In this document: in pieces, positions 24,395-36,054 of the stretch
Layout: every line of letters starts with the position of its first letter
Position numbering within the stretch: position 1 is the stretch's first letter
Assembly: GCF_964656455.1 (NCBI RefSeq)
Contig: NC_135712.1
Location: forward strand, 94,712,294 to 94,776,293
Direction of reading: 5' to 3'
Origin: Halichoerus grypus
Lineage: Eukaryota; Chordata; Mammalia; Carnivora; Phocidae
Length of the DNA stretch: 64,000 nt
Notes under the pieces: generated by a model
Databases searched by the model: none
Told to the model about the DNA's origin: nothing
What the model saw: the letters and a program-made list of their open reading frames with translations, nothing else
Position numbers and translations under genes: made by a program

Positions 24395-24512
24395 ATATTG
24401 TGAGCTCCTTGAGGACAAAAATGATGTGTTTTGCTTATCACTGTGACTCCAGTGCCTATGTCAGCGCCTGGCCCATAGCACATGCACAATAATATTTGTT
24501 GAAAAAGTGAAA
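24395..24512 (+). mobile_element. L2/MIR-type 3' end
   Basis: 'attgtgagctccttgaggac aaaaatgatg', then 'agcgcctggcccatagcaca' and 'aataatatttgttgaa', is the L2 3' terminus. Confidence 0.75.
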
Positions 24513-24638
24513 AATGGGGAAAAAATGAGTAGTGGATAGTTGAATTTCCAGAGGAAGGAGGAGAGAGAAAGTGGAAAGGAGCAGGACAGTGCAGAATCCT
24601 AAGTAGTAGGACAGTGCCCCTAAGGAGGAGTCTTTTTA

Positions 24639-24837
24639 TTTTTTATTTTTTCGAAGTTTTTATTTATTTATTTGAGAGAGAGAGGGAGCACATGAGCAAG
24701 GGGGAAGGGTAGAAGGAGAGGAAGAAGCAGACTCCCCACTGAGCAGGGAGCCTGATGTGGGACTCAATCCCAGGACCCTGGGATCATGACCTGAGCTGAA
24801 GGCAGACACTTAACCGACTGAGCCACCCAGGCATCCC
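24639..24837 (-). mobile_element. CAN-SINE, full length
   Basis: It is a reversed CAN-SINE ending gagccacccaggcatccc. The target duplication aggaggagtcttttta/aggaggagtctttttaa flanks it at about 24623-24638 and 24838-24853. Confidence 0.96.
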
Positions 24838-24916
24838 AGGAGGAGTCTTTTTAAAAGGGAATGAACAATATCAATGCTGCTGAAAATCAAATAAAATGGA
24901 GACTAAAAATAGTCTA

Positions 24917-25048
24917 AAGAGGGCACGTACTGAATGGAGCACTGGGTGTTATACGCAAACAATGAGTCATGGAACACTACATCAAAAACTAATGATGTAA
25001 TGTATGGTGATTAACATAACATAACATAAAAAAATAAAATAAATAAAT
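24917..25048 (+). mobile_element. L1 3' stub (carnivore L1), about 130 bp
   Basis: The sequence runs gagggcacgtactgaatgga to the conserved end gtgattaacataacataac and an A-rich tail with AATAAA. It is severely 5' truncated. The flanks aaaaatagtcta (24905-24916) and aaaaagtcta (25049-25058) look like an imperfect target duplication. The same family occurs at 30.9, 53.0 and 61.1 kb. Confidence 0.92.
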
Positions 25049-25141
25049 AAAAAGTCTAGTAGATTTTCAAACTATAAGGTCTTTCTGTTACAGTGCAGAA
25101 TGTGGATAGCAAGTTAGTCTTCTGGGAATGTCTATTTCTTT

Positions 25142-25347
25142 TTCTTTTTTTTTTTAAAGATCCTATTCATTTATTTGACAAAGAGAGAGAGAGGGAGAGC
25201 ACAAGCAGGCAGAGAGGCAGGCAGAGGGTGAGGGAGAAGCAGACTCCCCGCCGAGCAGGGAACCCAATGCGGGGCTCGATCCCAGGACCCCGGGATCATG
25301 ACCCGAGCCGAAGGCAGATGCCCAACGACTGAGCCACCCAGGCGCCC
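25142..25347 (-). mobile_element. CAN-SINE, full length, young-looking
   Basis: It is a reversed CAN-SINE with many intact CpGs (cgccgagcagg, cccgagccga, caggcgcccc). The perfect 20-bp duplication ctgggaatgtctatttcttt lies at 25122-25141 and 25348-25367. Intact CpGs and a perfect duplication suggest a recent insertion. Confidence 0.97.
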
Positions 25348-25369
25348 CTGGGAATGTCTATTTCTTTAA

Positions 25370-28300
25370 AATTTTTCCAAGACCAGAATAATCTATGCTT
25401 TGTTATTGAAAACAGAGCTGCCAAGGTTATGCTTGGATCTATTATATTGCTGCCTCATCTATAACATGACCCAATATCATCCCTGAGGACCACACTATGA
25501 CAAGGCTCTAGTATATTATAATACAATATTGTCATCACAGTTTCTCTGTGTGAGGGAGCAGCAAGCAATGAAAATAAAGCATGTACACAGAGCTGACTTC
25601 AAACATCAATTTGACATATACTTAACAAGATGCAAAATTATTTTTCTACTTCATAGGGTTAGTATCAATGGAAAAGAAAGTAAAATTTAGCCTCAACAAA
25701 AACTCATGTGGTTGGTTCTGCTTAGCTAATTTTCTCTATACCCAATTCAACTCACAGTCCAAATACATTGATTCTTTTCAGTTTTTAAGGAAGAACCAAA
25801 CCCTCAGTGGCTGAGAGCTAAAGATGTTATTTCCAGGGTGGAAAAGGCTTTCTAGGTTAGAAAAACAGAAACCTTGAGTCAAACTCTTAGTTCACTTCTT
25901 AGAATAATGAATGGTATGGTCTCCAGGGATTTTGGTCTTTCCTACAGTGACTGGATCCACTTCCCCTTTTTTCTCTAGGTCTCACATAGCTCTAGCATGT
26001 AGATGGTGCTTAGTTTTTCCTAAGCAAATGGTGAATAAAGACACATCTAACGAGGTAAAAAGGAGCCATAGGAGATTGGAGAACCAAGATAGGGTTTGGA
26101 AATCAAAGGCAGGTAAGGAATAATGGCTGGCTAACTTCTTGCTTGATTGAGATAGCTGGGTTGATGTAGAAATTATGCAAAGACCTTTGTGAAGATCCTA
26201 ACTCTAAGGGTCCCAAATGGGAGATGAGCATATGGAATCTGTATAGTCTATAGGCCACTGCTTGAAAGGTGCATCTTTTCCCAGGTGTTGGGATACAGGA
26301 CAGAATACACAGTAGGGTTCTGTTTGGAGAAAGAGAGAGAGAAAGAGAAAGCATACGTGAGAGTGACAAAGTGGGAGTGAGAGAGCATCTCCAAGCCCAA
26401 ATCTTCTCTTTCCCATTGACTATATGATTCAATAGGAAAACTGTCCTGGGAAAGTAAATGTGAGGCTAGCATTCTTAACTCAGAGTAGCTTTTGATTAGA
26501 TTTATGCCCACTTACCATAAGAGTAAGACCTCTTATGGAAGTGAGGGAGAGAGAGACAGACAAGCTGTAACAGCAGGCAGAGAAACTAAGAGTGTGGCTG
26601 ATACAGGGCCTTGGACAGGTCTTGGTCACTAGGTACCTGGGGAAACAAGATGAGGAGATCTAGAAGCTGGGAATTAAGACTCAGAAAAAGAGCTCAGAAA
26701 CCAACCTCTCTCCTTTCTATTACAACTACCTCCTTTAGTTGACTTTCTTTCCACATCTCAGCCTAAGGGGTTGAATTAGCTAAAATAAACTGGCTCTTTT
26801 ATAACATGCAGAAACCCTACAATTTATACCATGCATGGGACTTTGATAGAAACCATAATGATGAATTGATGTTTTGAGTTTGGAGAGCTCCAGTAATGAT
26901 TTTATCTGCACAAAAAATTTTCTTCCTCTCTTTTTCCTGATTACAGAGCTCCTCTCTTGTGAGCTGCGATAGAGTGAAGGCTGTTTCCACCCCTCTGCTC
27001 CATGATCACCACCAAACTACTGGGTGGGCATGGGGCTCTGGCTGAGACAACCTGAGAACTCCTTCTCCCTAGCCACAATGATTAGATCTAGGAAGGTGAC
27101 CCAAGCCAGATAAAATAACATCTTACCAAGGACTTTTGCTCAAGCTACCAGGGAGGGAACACTATCTTTTCTATACAGTGCTTGAAGTTGCACTTTATTT
27201 ATATTATAAAGCTTGAGTTTGTTTTATATTTTTGTGAATATGTTAAATTGTGTGCCACTTCTAATGTCACCACTATTTCTTTCCTAGTAAAAGTTTTATT
27301 AAAATGCTAAAAATAACTGATTTATCCAATTGTAGAATTTGAAAGGACCTCAAAAGATAAACTAGTCCAAACTCCTACACACTGTAGGAGTCCCTTCTTC
27401 AACATTTTTAACAGATGGCTATTCAGACTCTGATTAAATATGTCCAACTATAGAGAGTATTATCCTTTTTATGTCTTTCTCCTCCTCCTACTTCTTCTTC
27501 TCCTCCTTGTCCTTTTGTATTTATGTGGTCTTACCACATTATAAAACATTTGGAAGGGAAAAAATATTTTTTTCCACCAGACAAAGTTATTTGAAACATA
27601 AAAAAATATTATAAACAAAATAGTATAAATGAAACAATGCAACATTTTGGTACTTTATTTGTTTAGTAAAATTGGTAACTTTCTTTAATTTTCACTTTAT
27701 TACTTTTAAGAATAAATATTGTATGTTTGTTTATAAGTTATACCCTTTTTTTGGCAAACTATCTGCCTATGTTTTTTTTTTGCCCATTATGACACTACAG
27801 TCTCCTGTTCTTTCTCTATACCTTTCCTTGTCTGATGTTTACCAGAACAGGTACTATTTATCATTAAGTATCACACTGAAAACAGAATCTTTTTTCTTTT
27901 AGTTTTTTTTCCTCTTTGCTAACAGTTTCAACCAAACTTCTAAGAAAGATCAATTTAATTTAAAATACACTTCTAGACTATCCAAGATTTAAGCATTTAA
28001 TTAGAAATCCATTAAAATAATTGTATTCCCTTTTAATGTAGTCACTTAACCTGTAGTTAAATGTGACTTCTATTATTATAAAATAGCTCATATATAATCT
28101 GATACTATATTGCTTAAAATTATCTCAGAAACATTAGCACTTGTAGATTAAGTACAAATGTCCTGAATTCACACCCTGAAGTTACTGTTCACAAAAACTG
28201 GTGCACTGATTATGTATTTAAAAGCCCAGCTGAAGCAAAACAATATTCCCTTTCTCATTTCTTTTGTTAACCACAGCCAAATAAACTAGAACTGAGAGAA

Positions 28301-29120
28301 TATAATTTAGGAATCTTTCCTTCTTAAAATTAAGAATAATCTAAAAAACTCTTTTCTCCCAGCATTTATTTCTTAAAGAATTACATGTGATGACTTAATA
28401 TGTTGATATACATAGTAAAGCAAATGAGTAAAATTAAACATAAAAATATACATTTATGTGACCCATGACTGGCCTTTATTTCTGATCTAAATCATTAACC
28501 TTTTAGTTTTTTTGATGGTTTCAACACTATAAGACCTAGACTATTTCCCAACCTGACTCCCGGCTTCCATCTGTTTATTACCACATTGCTCCTGATACTT
28601 CCTTCTCCTTTCTCTGCAGCTCCAGACCCTCATCTAACAGTTCCTCATGCACTAGAGACTTCCTGTATCTCTCTTCATCCAGCTGGGATATTATGTTGTC
28701 CCCACTGGCTCTCCAGAATCCCTTCTCCTTGATCCCATCCCATATCTACTGTGTCAATTCTGAATAACACCTATCATCCATCAGGGCCAACTTATCCTTT
28801 AGGCATAGTGCCTAGTAGCCACAATACTTTTAGAGACCCACATAAATGTTTTAATATCTTACCTTTTAGGTTAAAGAAAATATTTTAATATATGATATTA
28901 ATATATTCAACTTTATATCAATGCAGTCATAAAATATACTTAAAAATTTTTTTTATAGATGAATGGTCCCATTAATGCAAACATGCCTTGTGTCCATGAA
29001 AATCATAATGTGGCCCTGCCATTAACTTACCTTGTTTTACCTCCAAAGACACCAAAAAAGGATAGCATTACTGAAGGAATTTTCACAAACCACTCAGCTC
29101 ATGTTGATTCTCTATTTTTA
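25370..29120. other. No gene seen; SINE-free stretch
   Basis: It has one CR1/L3 scrap at 27.3 kb and pyrimidine (CTT/CTC) runs at 27474-27512. 26300-26430 is purine-rich and gives overlapping chance frames on the minus strand. Confidence 0.5.
27325..27465 (+). mobile_element. CR1/L3-type LINE fragment
   Basis: 'aatttgaaaggacctcaaaa gataaactagtccaaactcc' and 'cagatggctattcagactct' match, in order, the old CR1/L3 3' end found across mammals. Confidence 0.5.
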
Positions 29121-29121
29121 T

Positions 29122-29183
29122 ATCACACACACACATGCACACACATGCATACACACACACACACACACACACACATGGACACA
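29122..29183. repeat. (AC)n microsatellite with ATGC interruptions
   Basis: AC runs broken by atgc at three places. Confidence 0.97.
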
Positions 29184-29184
29184 C

Positions 29185-30390
29185 TCAGAGGCAGCTTCAT
29201 GGGTATGTGCCAAGATAATGGCAAAGGGCCCTAGCTCAGAAGGGCTCTGTGTTTTGAGTTTAGTGCTCTGTGTTCACCATCTTGAAATATTTAATAATTT
29301 TATCTCAGGACTTGTGTTTTGTAAGTGAAGTCAGGTGGGACAGTACAGCATGAGCCAGGAACGTGGAGCCTCAGCTCACACACATCCTTGCATCTCTTAC
29401 CACCTCCCTTCCTCTGTGGGATGGCTCTTCTAGGCTGCCTAGCACCCCTCTCCTGCCTGTACCCAGTTATCACTGCAGGTTTCTGCTGCTCCCACCCCTC
29501 TGTGGGGGCTTGAACATGGGCTTGGGGAGGATCAGGGTATGGTGAAAGTCCCCACGGCATCCAAGCAGGTTATAGCAGCAGCTAAAACCCATACCAGACT
29601 AGCAGTGACACAGCCCATCTGGAGGGCAACTTTGCAGAAGTTAGCCCTGATCCATTACTAAGTGAGTCTAAGCACAGAGAATCCTTGGGGTTTATCCATC
29701 CATTGTGGGTAGGAGTGTGAGCTGGTAGGGAGGAGACAGGGTTTCCTGCCACCAACCAGAGCACAATGTGAGTGCTCAAGCATACACATGCTGAGTTGCA
29801 AGGCAGGACTATTGGCCATCTATGAGTATCTGCAATTCCCCTAGTATCCCCCTGCCCAAGAAACACAATAGCAAATAAAAAAACACCATGACAGGATGAG
29901 ACAGGGACCACAAAAGAAAAATAAGTTTTAAATTTTAGTACTTACAACAACATCTTTTTATGCTTTTTGAACAAAGGCCACACATTTTCATTTTTGCACC
30001 TGGTCCTGGGAATTATGTAGGTCACCCTGTACACACTTCTCGGGTTCCAAGAGCTGCTGCCCCTTGATCTTATTGTGAACCTTGAGCTAGCTGATGAGGG
30101 TTCCTTTGACTTCCCTCTTTATATCACAAAATACCTCCTATTTCTACCCCCTGCTTCTTCTTCCTATGAGTTCTAAAGTTAATTTCTCTACACAATGTCC
30201 TCAATCTGATTCCATTACCATCTGTCAGGCTTCATGACATCAGTTATTCTCTTCAGCTTAACTCTTGCTCTCTCCCTTGCCATTGATAATTTTTCCCTGT
30301 GTTTGCCAGCCCCTCTCTCTGCCATTCTGCTTCTCCTCAACTCCAAAAGCTAAGGTTCTCTGCTTCATGGCCATCTCCTCGTCTGGCAGT
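29185..30390. other. No gene seen; GC-richer unassigned stretch
   Basis: 29330-30080 has higher GC and several 60-109 codon frames on both strands, but none shows a domain, a start context or splice sites that agree. It may be an old LTR or repeat too diverged to name. Confidence 0.4.
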
Positions 30391-30392
30391 AC

Positions 30393-30498
30393 CGCCTCCC
30401 CTCTCAGTCCCTCTCCTACCTTGGATTCACTGTCCTGGCACTCTAATGAGTCTCTCACACATCCCTGAGAACTCTTTCCCAGTCCTGGGTATTTTCTA
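30393..30498 (+). repeat. Inverted repeat, left arm (unidentified family)
   Basis: This arm runs from the ctcccctctcag block to 'cagtcctgggtattttc'. It matches the reverse complement of 31633-31736 at roughly 80% over about 105 bp, including 'attcactgtcctggcact' exactly. It does not match any repeat I can name. Confidence 0.8.
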
Positions 30499-30860
30499 TT
30501 CTCTATCCGATTGCTCACCAAATGAGAGTTAACAGAATGACCAGCAGAGATATTAACGTAGCTGAAGTTGGAATATTCCATTTTCTGAGCCCTCAAGTAG
30601 TGCATGCTTTTTGAGAGTGGAGACTGGAATTCTCCATTGGGATCAACCTTGCCTTTTTCCTAAAAGAGATTTCTTTGGTGTACTCTTTTATTTAAGGAGA
30701 AGTCCTTCAGGAGCCTCAAAATCAATGAGGCAACTCAAATGCAGATACTTTAGACTGAGAGGCGAAATGTTTAGCTTAGCCATGTAAATTAGATGTATTG
30801 ACAGAACGGCACTTCTGCTCTTCCATCAAAAAATTATCCCTTAAAAAATTATCCCTTATG

Positions 30861-31119
30861 ATTAGGAAGGGAAAAATGAAGGGGGGGAAATTGGAGGGGG
30901 AGACGAACCATGAGAGACTATGGACTCTGAGAAACAGACTGAGGGTTCTAGAGGGGAGGGGGGTGGGGGGAATGGGTTAGCCTGGTGATGGGTATTAAAG
31001 ATGGCACGTATTGAATGGAGCACTGGGTGTTCTATGCAAACAATGAATCATGGAACACTACATCAAAAACTAATGATGTAATGTATGGTGATTAACATAA
31101 CATAATAAAAAAATGCAAA
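30861..31119 (+). mobile_element. L1 3' stub, about 260 bp
   Basis: It includes the G-rich stretch before 'gttagcctggtgatgggtat', the 'ggagcactgggtgttctatg' block and the end gtgattaacataacataata plus poly(A). The flanks aaaaattatcccttatg (about 30844-30860) and aaaaattatcctttatg (about 31120-31136) are the target duplication. The left copy itself sits in a short tandem, with aaaaaattatccctt occurring twice. Confidence 0.93.
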
Positions 31120-31385
31120 AAAAATTATCCTTTATGTAGGAGAGTTTTATAAACTAATATCTGAAAGTTATTAGTTATTTGCTGGAAGTTATTAGTATAA
31201 TGGCAATTTCCAAAATTTTCAGTGTGGCCCTAATACATATAGGATAGAATGTGGCCTCCAGACATCTGAGTCCAGGTCAGCTCTTCTGTAGCTACAACCT
31301 CCTTTCTAGACTTACATTTCATTGCTTTGCTTTATGTATTCAAGGCCCTAACCATATTGTGTCACTCAGTATTGTAGAGGCTTGT

Positions 31386-31441
31386 TGCTAGCTCCATGCT
31401 AGCTCCATGCTAACTCCTCGCTAGCTTGCTAGCTCCTGGCT
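31386..31441. repeat. Short tandem repeat, 11-bp unit
   Basis: tgctagctcca is repeated about five times with decay (tgctaactcct, tgctagctcct), just left of the inverted-repeat right arm. Confidence 0.8.
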
Positions 31442-31632
31442 CATTCTGATCCCTGAACTGAGAGTGATCTCTTCATTTCCTGCAGGCTGAAATTCTACCA
31501 TCCTCCAGGTCCTGGCTGAAATTCTTCATCTTTCATAAATATTTCCTTGATTCCTACAACTGGAAATGATTTAGTTCCCTGGAAAACTACAATATTTTTT
31601 TCTGCCCTTTTCTCTTTTGAACATACCTTGCC

Positions 31633-31736
31633 TTGGAAAATGCCCAGGACTGGGAAGAAGTACTTAGGGACATGAGAGAGAATCATTAAAGTGCCAGGAC
31701 AGTGAATGCAAGGTAGGAGAGAGAACTGAGAGGGGA
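31633..31736 (-). repeat. Inverted repeat, right arm (unidentified family)
   Basis: Reverse complement partner of 30393-30498. About 1.1 kb separates the arms, and an L1 stub (30861-31119) lies between them. Confidence 0.8.
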
Positions 31737-31934
31737 GATTGTCAATATTATTGACATCTACAGAAAGGTCCAAAGTGCTAGGAACATGACCTGCTGTTTT
31801 CTGTGGCTCCTAGTCAATCCCGGGTAACCTTTGACCAGAAAAACACTTTTGTACTCTCCATTAAAATATAAGCCCATTAAGGGTAGAAAACATGGATCAT
31901 TTTTTATGGTTATCATTTGCATTAATCAATTATA

Positions 31935-32125
31935 AAGTAACAGCATTCATTTAAGTCCTGTGAAGTCAATGAAAGATATATTATTGGCCCCACTTGAGGT
32001 GTGTTTAGACACTGAAGCTGAAATAGGCTAAGTAATTTGGTCAAGGTCTGAGAGTAACTAAATGGCAAAGCCAAGACTTACACCCATCGGTTCTAGTGTT
32101 CTTTCTCCTTCATACAATACTGCCT
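31935..32125 (-). mobile_element. MIR SINE
   Basis: 'aatttggtcaaggtctgaga gtaactaaatggcaaagcca' is the antisense MIR 5' half, and the left part is more diverged. Confidence 0.65.
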
Positions 32126-32129
32126 ACAG

Positions 32130-33335
32130 TCATCTTTATGTAGTCTTAACACATATGACCCCTGGCACCTAACATAATATCCTGGGCATAGTAGATAGCC
32201 AAGAGAGATTTATTAATTAAATAAATTAATGATAACATACATAAATATAAATTAAAGTACTCATGTAGAAACAAGATAATTTGCTTAACATTAAAAGAGA
32301 TCTAATAAAACAATTCACTTTTCAAAAGACAAATCTTCAATAAAAAAGAGTCATGCCAAGAATACAGTTGACCAATATTAAAAACATTCCACTAAGTGTC
32401 ATAAAATAGACTTAGATTTAAGTCATTCATTTTAGAGAGTGGATCTGATTTGAAAAGGGAGAACTCTGTTAGCACCTCATGTGATGGTGTAAGGAAAATA
32501 CATTTTCAGGTTTATCATTTGAGTTTCTGACTGCAGGCAAATAAGACATAAATGAGGTTCTCAATGAGAATTGAATAAGAAAGAGAAATTTGTAGGGGCC
32601 GAAGTGCTTTAGTAAAGAAAAGATGCGTTCTGGCCCCTATGCTCTTTCTTCCACTAGTGTTCTGAACATGATTTTGTGGATTCACAAAGGGAGCACAAAT
32701 GAAAGAGATGGAAAGTACAGGCTAGTAACATTCAAAGGGAAGCAAAAGCTGTCTGGATTGAGGCTGATAACGCTGAATTTGTCTGGCGATGGATTCTCTT
32801 GAAATTCGCACTTGATGCTCAAGAGGCTGTACCAAGAATTATCAGCTGCAAGAAGGCACTCTAATTTAGCTTATGAAGCAGTTATTGCTCTGGTTGAATG
32901 GACATTGATTAGAAATTGGAAGAATGTGCTGTAGTAGGTCAGGTTTTTATAATGCATGTCTCAAAAATGGAAAGTTTAACTCCAAATATAAACTGTATTT
33001 GGAAGTAGACTTTAATTTAGAGTATTGCACCTATTTATGAAGAACCCGGCATTTGCTATTACATATTACATAATGGTGTAGAGGAACTTACATTCTCAAA
33101 AAAGGAAAAAGTGCCAAAGAGGCTGCTCCAGAAAAAAGGAACATATGGAAGGGAAGGATTTAAAAGTATAATAGATTTATTTTACAATTAATAGCCTGGT
33201 CTTAAAAAATATCCAAATAAATTATTTTGTGTTGCAAAATTGAAGCATCAAAAAAATGAAGAAAAAAGATATCACTTTGATCTTGAAGGAAATAAAATAA
33301 TTCAAAATGATCCACCTATTTAATAAAATAAATGA
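32130..33335. other. No gene seen; possible conserved noncoding patch at 32600-32910
   Basis: The patch is unique, keeps several CpGs (gataacgctg, ctggcgatgg, attcgcactt) and carries no repeat signature. It has no open frame. Confidence 0.3.
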
Positions 33336-33339
33336 ACTG

Positions 33340-33780
33340 TAATAAATCAGCCCTGTTGGAATACTATGCAACAGTTTTTAAATAATAAAGCTATTTAAAC
33401 ATGCTGGCATAAAAATACGTCTGTTATAATAGTAAGAGAGAAAGTTCCTGAATATACATGGGGCGATACAGATATCTACATATAATGCATATATATGCAT
33501 ATACATTTATGCAAATGTTTAGGATCTGTGAATGCATACACAGATTTTTTATGCAGATGCATATATGTCTATGTTTTTAATAAATGCTTATAAGAAGACC
33601 ACTAAGGATATACACAAACCAGTGGTTAAATCTAAAGGAAAGTGTAAGCATGAAGGGTAGGAAGAACTACTAAAGAGAGAATTTCACTTTCTTTTTATTA
33701 TTTATACATATTATGATGAGAATGAATCACTTCTGTATTTTTTAAATTACATGCATTATGTCTCCAAAACTGGTAACTGA
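33340..33780 (+). mobile_element. Old L1 3' region
   Basis: 'ctgttggaatactatgcaac agtttttaaataataaagc', 'aaaccagtggttaaatctaa aggaaag' and 'tttatacatattatgatgag' fit an old L1M/L1ME 3' UTR. Confidence 0.55.
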
Positions 33781-34649
33781 AATCCCCAGTGGCACCTGGC
33801 CTCTAATCTCTATTTATCAAAGAGTGAACATCTTTCATATTCTATATATAACATCATAGCTACAACTATGCCTTTCCTAGGGTTTCCTTTAATTTCTTCA
33901 TTAACTTAAGCTAGATTACAAGCAAGAGCTGTTGCTCGCATTTCAAAATCTGAACTTGAGGAAAAGAGCATCAATATTTGCCACACGTTTCAGATTTTTC
34001 AAAATTTTGATATAATCAGAGAACAAATGCTCTTCTTTCAAGGTTTAATGTATTCCCAAATAGCTGCTACAAACACATGGTAGAGTAAGCTACATCTGAT
34101 CACAATAAAACATATAACTTATGGGGGGAGTGACTCTCTACTATGTTATTAAGGTTTTAGCCACAGATTCTACATAAAATAAAAAGGCCAGAAAATGTAA
34201 TTCAAAACTGATTACTGTTCCTTCGGTTTGTCTTTTACATCTGAATTACATCTGATAGTTGGTGAGTTGAACATTCTTTTAGCTACTCCACAGATAATAA
34301 TTACCCTTCCTTCTATTTTGAATCTTTTATGCAAACCATATGGCACATTTAGAAATTTTGCAGGCTTTAATTAAAAGTGTCCATTCAAATTAAACAAGGT
34401 CAAAAGAGAAACTATATTAAGATCTACCAAATATTTTGGAGGGAACTACACATAGAGAACAATATAATAGACGCATTGTCAGTTAAATCTATCTGCGATC
34501 TTCGTGTTGATTTTTCATACACAAAAGCTCAGAAAACAAAGCACATCATGGGCTGGTCTTCTAAATATGCAAAGAAAGATAAAATGTCAGGGAGGCAAAG
34601 AGGTAGGAGAAGAAAGCAGCATCTGCTCCATGATTTTGTGTGCCAGGGC

Positions 34650-35341
34650 TGTGAGTGTGCCTCAGCTCGAAACAGCTTGATGAAAGTCAGTGCACATGTC
34701 CAGCTCTTCTCGTGATCCACGAGTATGATGGACACTCTGCTATGTAGCCCAGATCAAGGACTCAGAGCCCAGGTACCAGGAGTGCTGCCAGTAGACAGCC
34801 TTCAGCTGTCACCCCTGTTTGGAAATTGCCTCTGCTGAAGACAGCCTCTTTATCCAGGGATGTGTCCCCTTCATGGGCCAGCCCAATCCAATGACTGGGG
34901 CGTGCAGAGTATAAAAGCCCAGCTCTTGGCCCCAAGTCAGCAAACTCTAAAGGGCCATCTCAGCTTCAGAACTTTCCAGGAGATCCGCTGGAGTTTTGTG
35001 TGACTCTGTCCCAGCCCATTTTCTTCCTGTTTCCCTCCTTTCCTTTCCACAGTTGTGGAGCCTAAGAGTGCCCTCTAATAAAATTCATGCACACAGGGGT
35101 GCCCTGGTGGCTCAGTCGGTTAGGCCTCTGCCTTTGGCTCAGGTCATGATTCCAGGGTCCTGGGATCGAGCCCCTACATTGGGCTCACTGCTCACTGGGG
35201 AGTCTGCTTCTCCTTCTCTTTCTGCCCCTCCCCACAGCTTGTGCTCTCTCTTTTGCTCACTCTCTCTCTCAAATTAAAAAAAAAAAACACATGCACATTA
35301 ATCTCCCTCTGAGTCTGCTTCCTGGGAACCTATCTGGTGAC
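34650..35341 (+). mobile_element. Solo-LTR-like element, split by a CAN-SINE
   Basis: It is GC-richer than its flanks. It has a TATA box (gtataaaag at about 34910), a downstream transcribed-like stretch, and a poly(A) signal AATAAA at about 35078. Without the SINE it ends ...gtctgcttcctgggaacct...ggtgaca, finishing in CA as LTRs do. The left edge is uncertain. No internal retroviral coding is seen on either side, so it would be a solo LTR, perhaps ERVL class. The family name is not certain. Confidence 0.6.
35095..35289 (+). mobile_element. CAN-SINE inserted in an LTR
   Basis: It is a full CAN-SINE with a slightly altered head (ggggtgccctggtggctcag). The target duplication catgcaca lies at 35087-35094 and 35290-35297. 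Removing it joins 'aataaaattcatgcacac' to 'attaatctccctctgag', which reads as one continuous LTR 3' end. Confidence 0.95.
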
Positions 35342-35821
35342 AGTTTATTGAAAAATCAGTCCAGAAATCAAATTTGAAACAGAATAATTCACAAGAAAAA
35401 AATTTTTCAAGAAAAATCTGGTAAAAATGTTAATGTTGGAAATAATTTTTATTTTCATGTTTCTATGAGCATTCAACATATTTCCAAACATGTATCATAT
35501 TTCGGTGAAACATTTTATTATAATTTTTAAGAAGGAGTTTATTAGGGAAAACTATTGAGTTTCCTTTGTAAGGCTTTCATGAGGTGAAAACAAAATATAT
35601 TTATAATAAAGAGAGATGCAAATGTAATAAAAAACTAAATGTTTGTTAAATGGAAAATTATATACATTTGAAAATGAGTGCCAAGGTCATGAAAGTGGAA
35701 GTCTGCATTTAAGAACCTGAACAAAGCCCCAGAGGCATTGTAACTGAAGATAAAACACAACAAAAAAGTGATAAAGTCTTAACAAAAAGATATATAAAAC
35801 AATATCTAGGAAAGATTTTTA

Positions 35822-36036
35822 TTATTATTTTAAAGATTTTATTTATTTATTTGAAAGAGAGAGAGTGCATGAGAGAGTGAGCACGAGCTGGGGGGAAGGA
35901 GCAGAGGGAGAGGAAGAAGCAGACTCCCCACTGAGCAGGGAGCCTGACATGGGGCTCTGGATCCCAGGACCCTGAGATCCTTACCTGAGCCGAAGGCAGG
36001 TGCTTAACCTAACTGACTGAGCCACCCAAGCGCCCC
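35822..36036 (-). mobile_element. CAN-SINE, full length
   Basis: It is a reversed CAN-SINE with a small duplication in the head (cttaacctaactgactgagc). The imperfect target duplication taggaaagattttta / tagaaaagattattttta lies at about 35807-35821 and 36037-36054. Confidence 0.95.
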
Positions 36037-36054
36037 TAGAAAAGATTATTTTTA

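Noticed and set aside
29325..29911. Several overlapping frames in a GC-richer stretch, considered as exons
   Set aside because: Frames of similar length exist on both strands with no agreed splice sites, start context or domain.
34377..34715. 112-codon plus-strand frame
   Set aside because: It begins in AT-rich unique DNA and ends in the LTR-like block, with no domain and Lys/Arg-rich chance composition.
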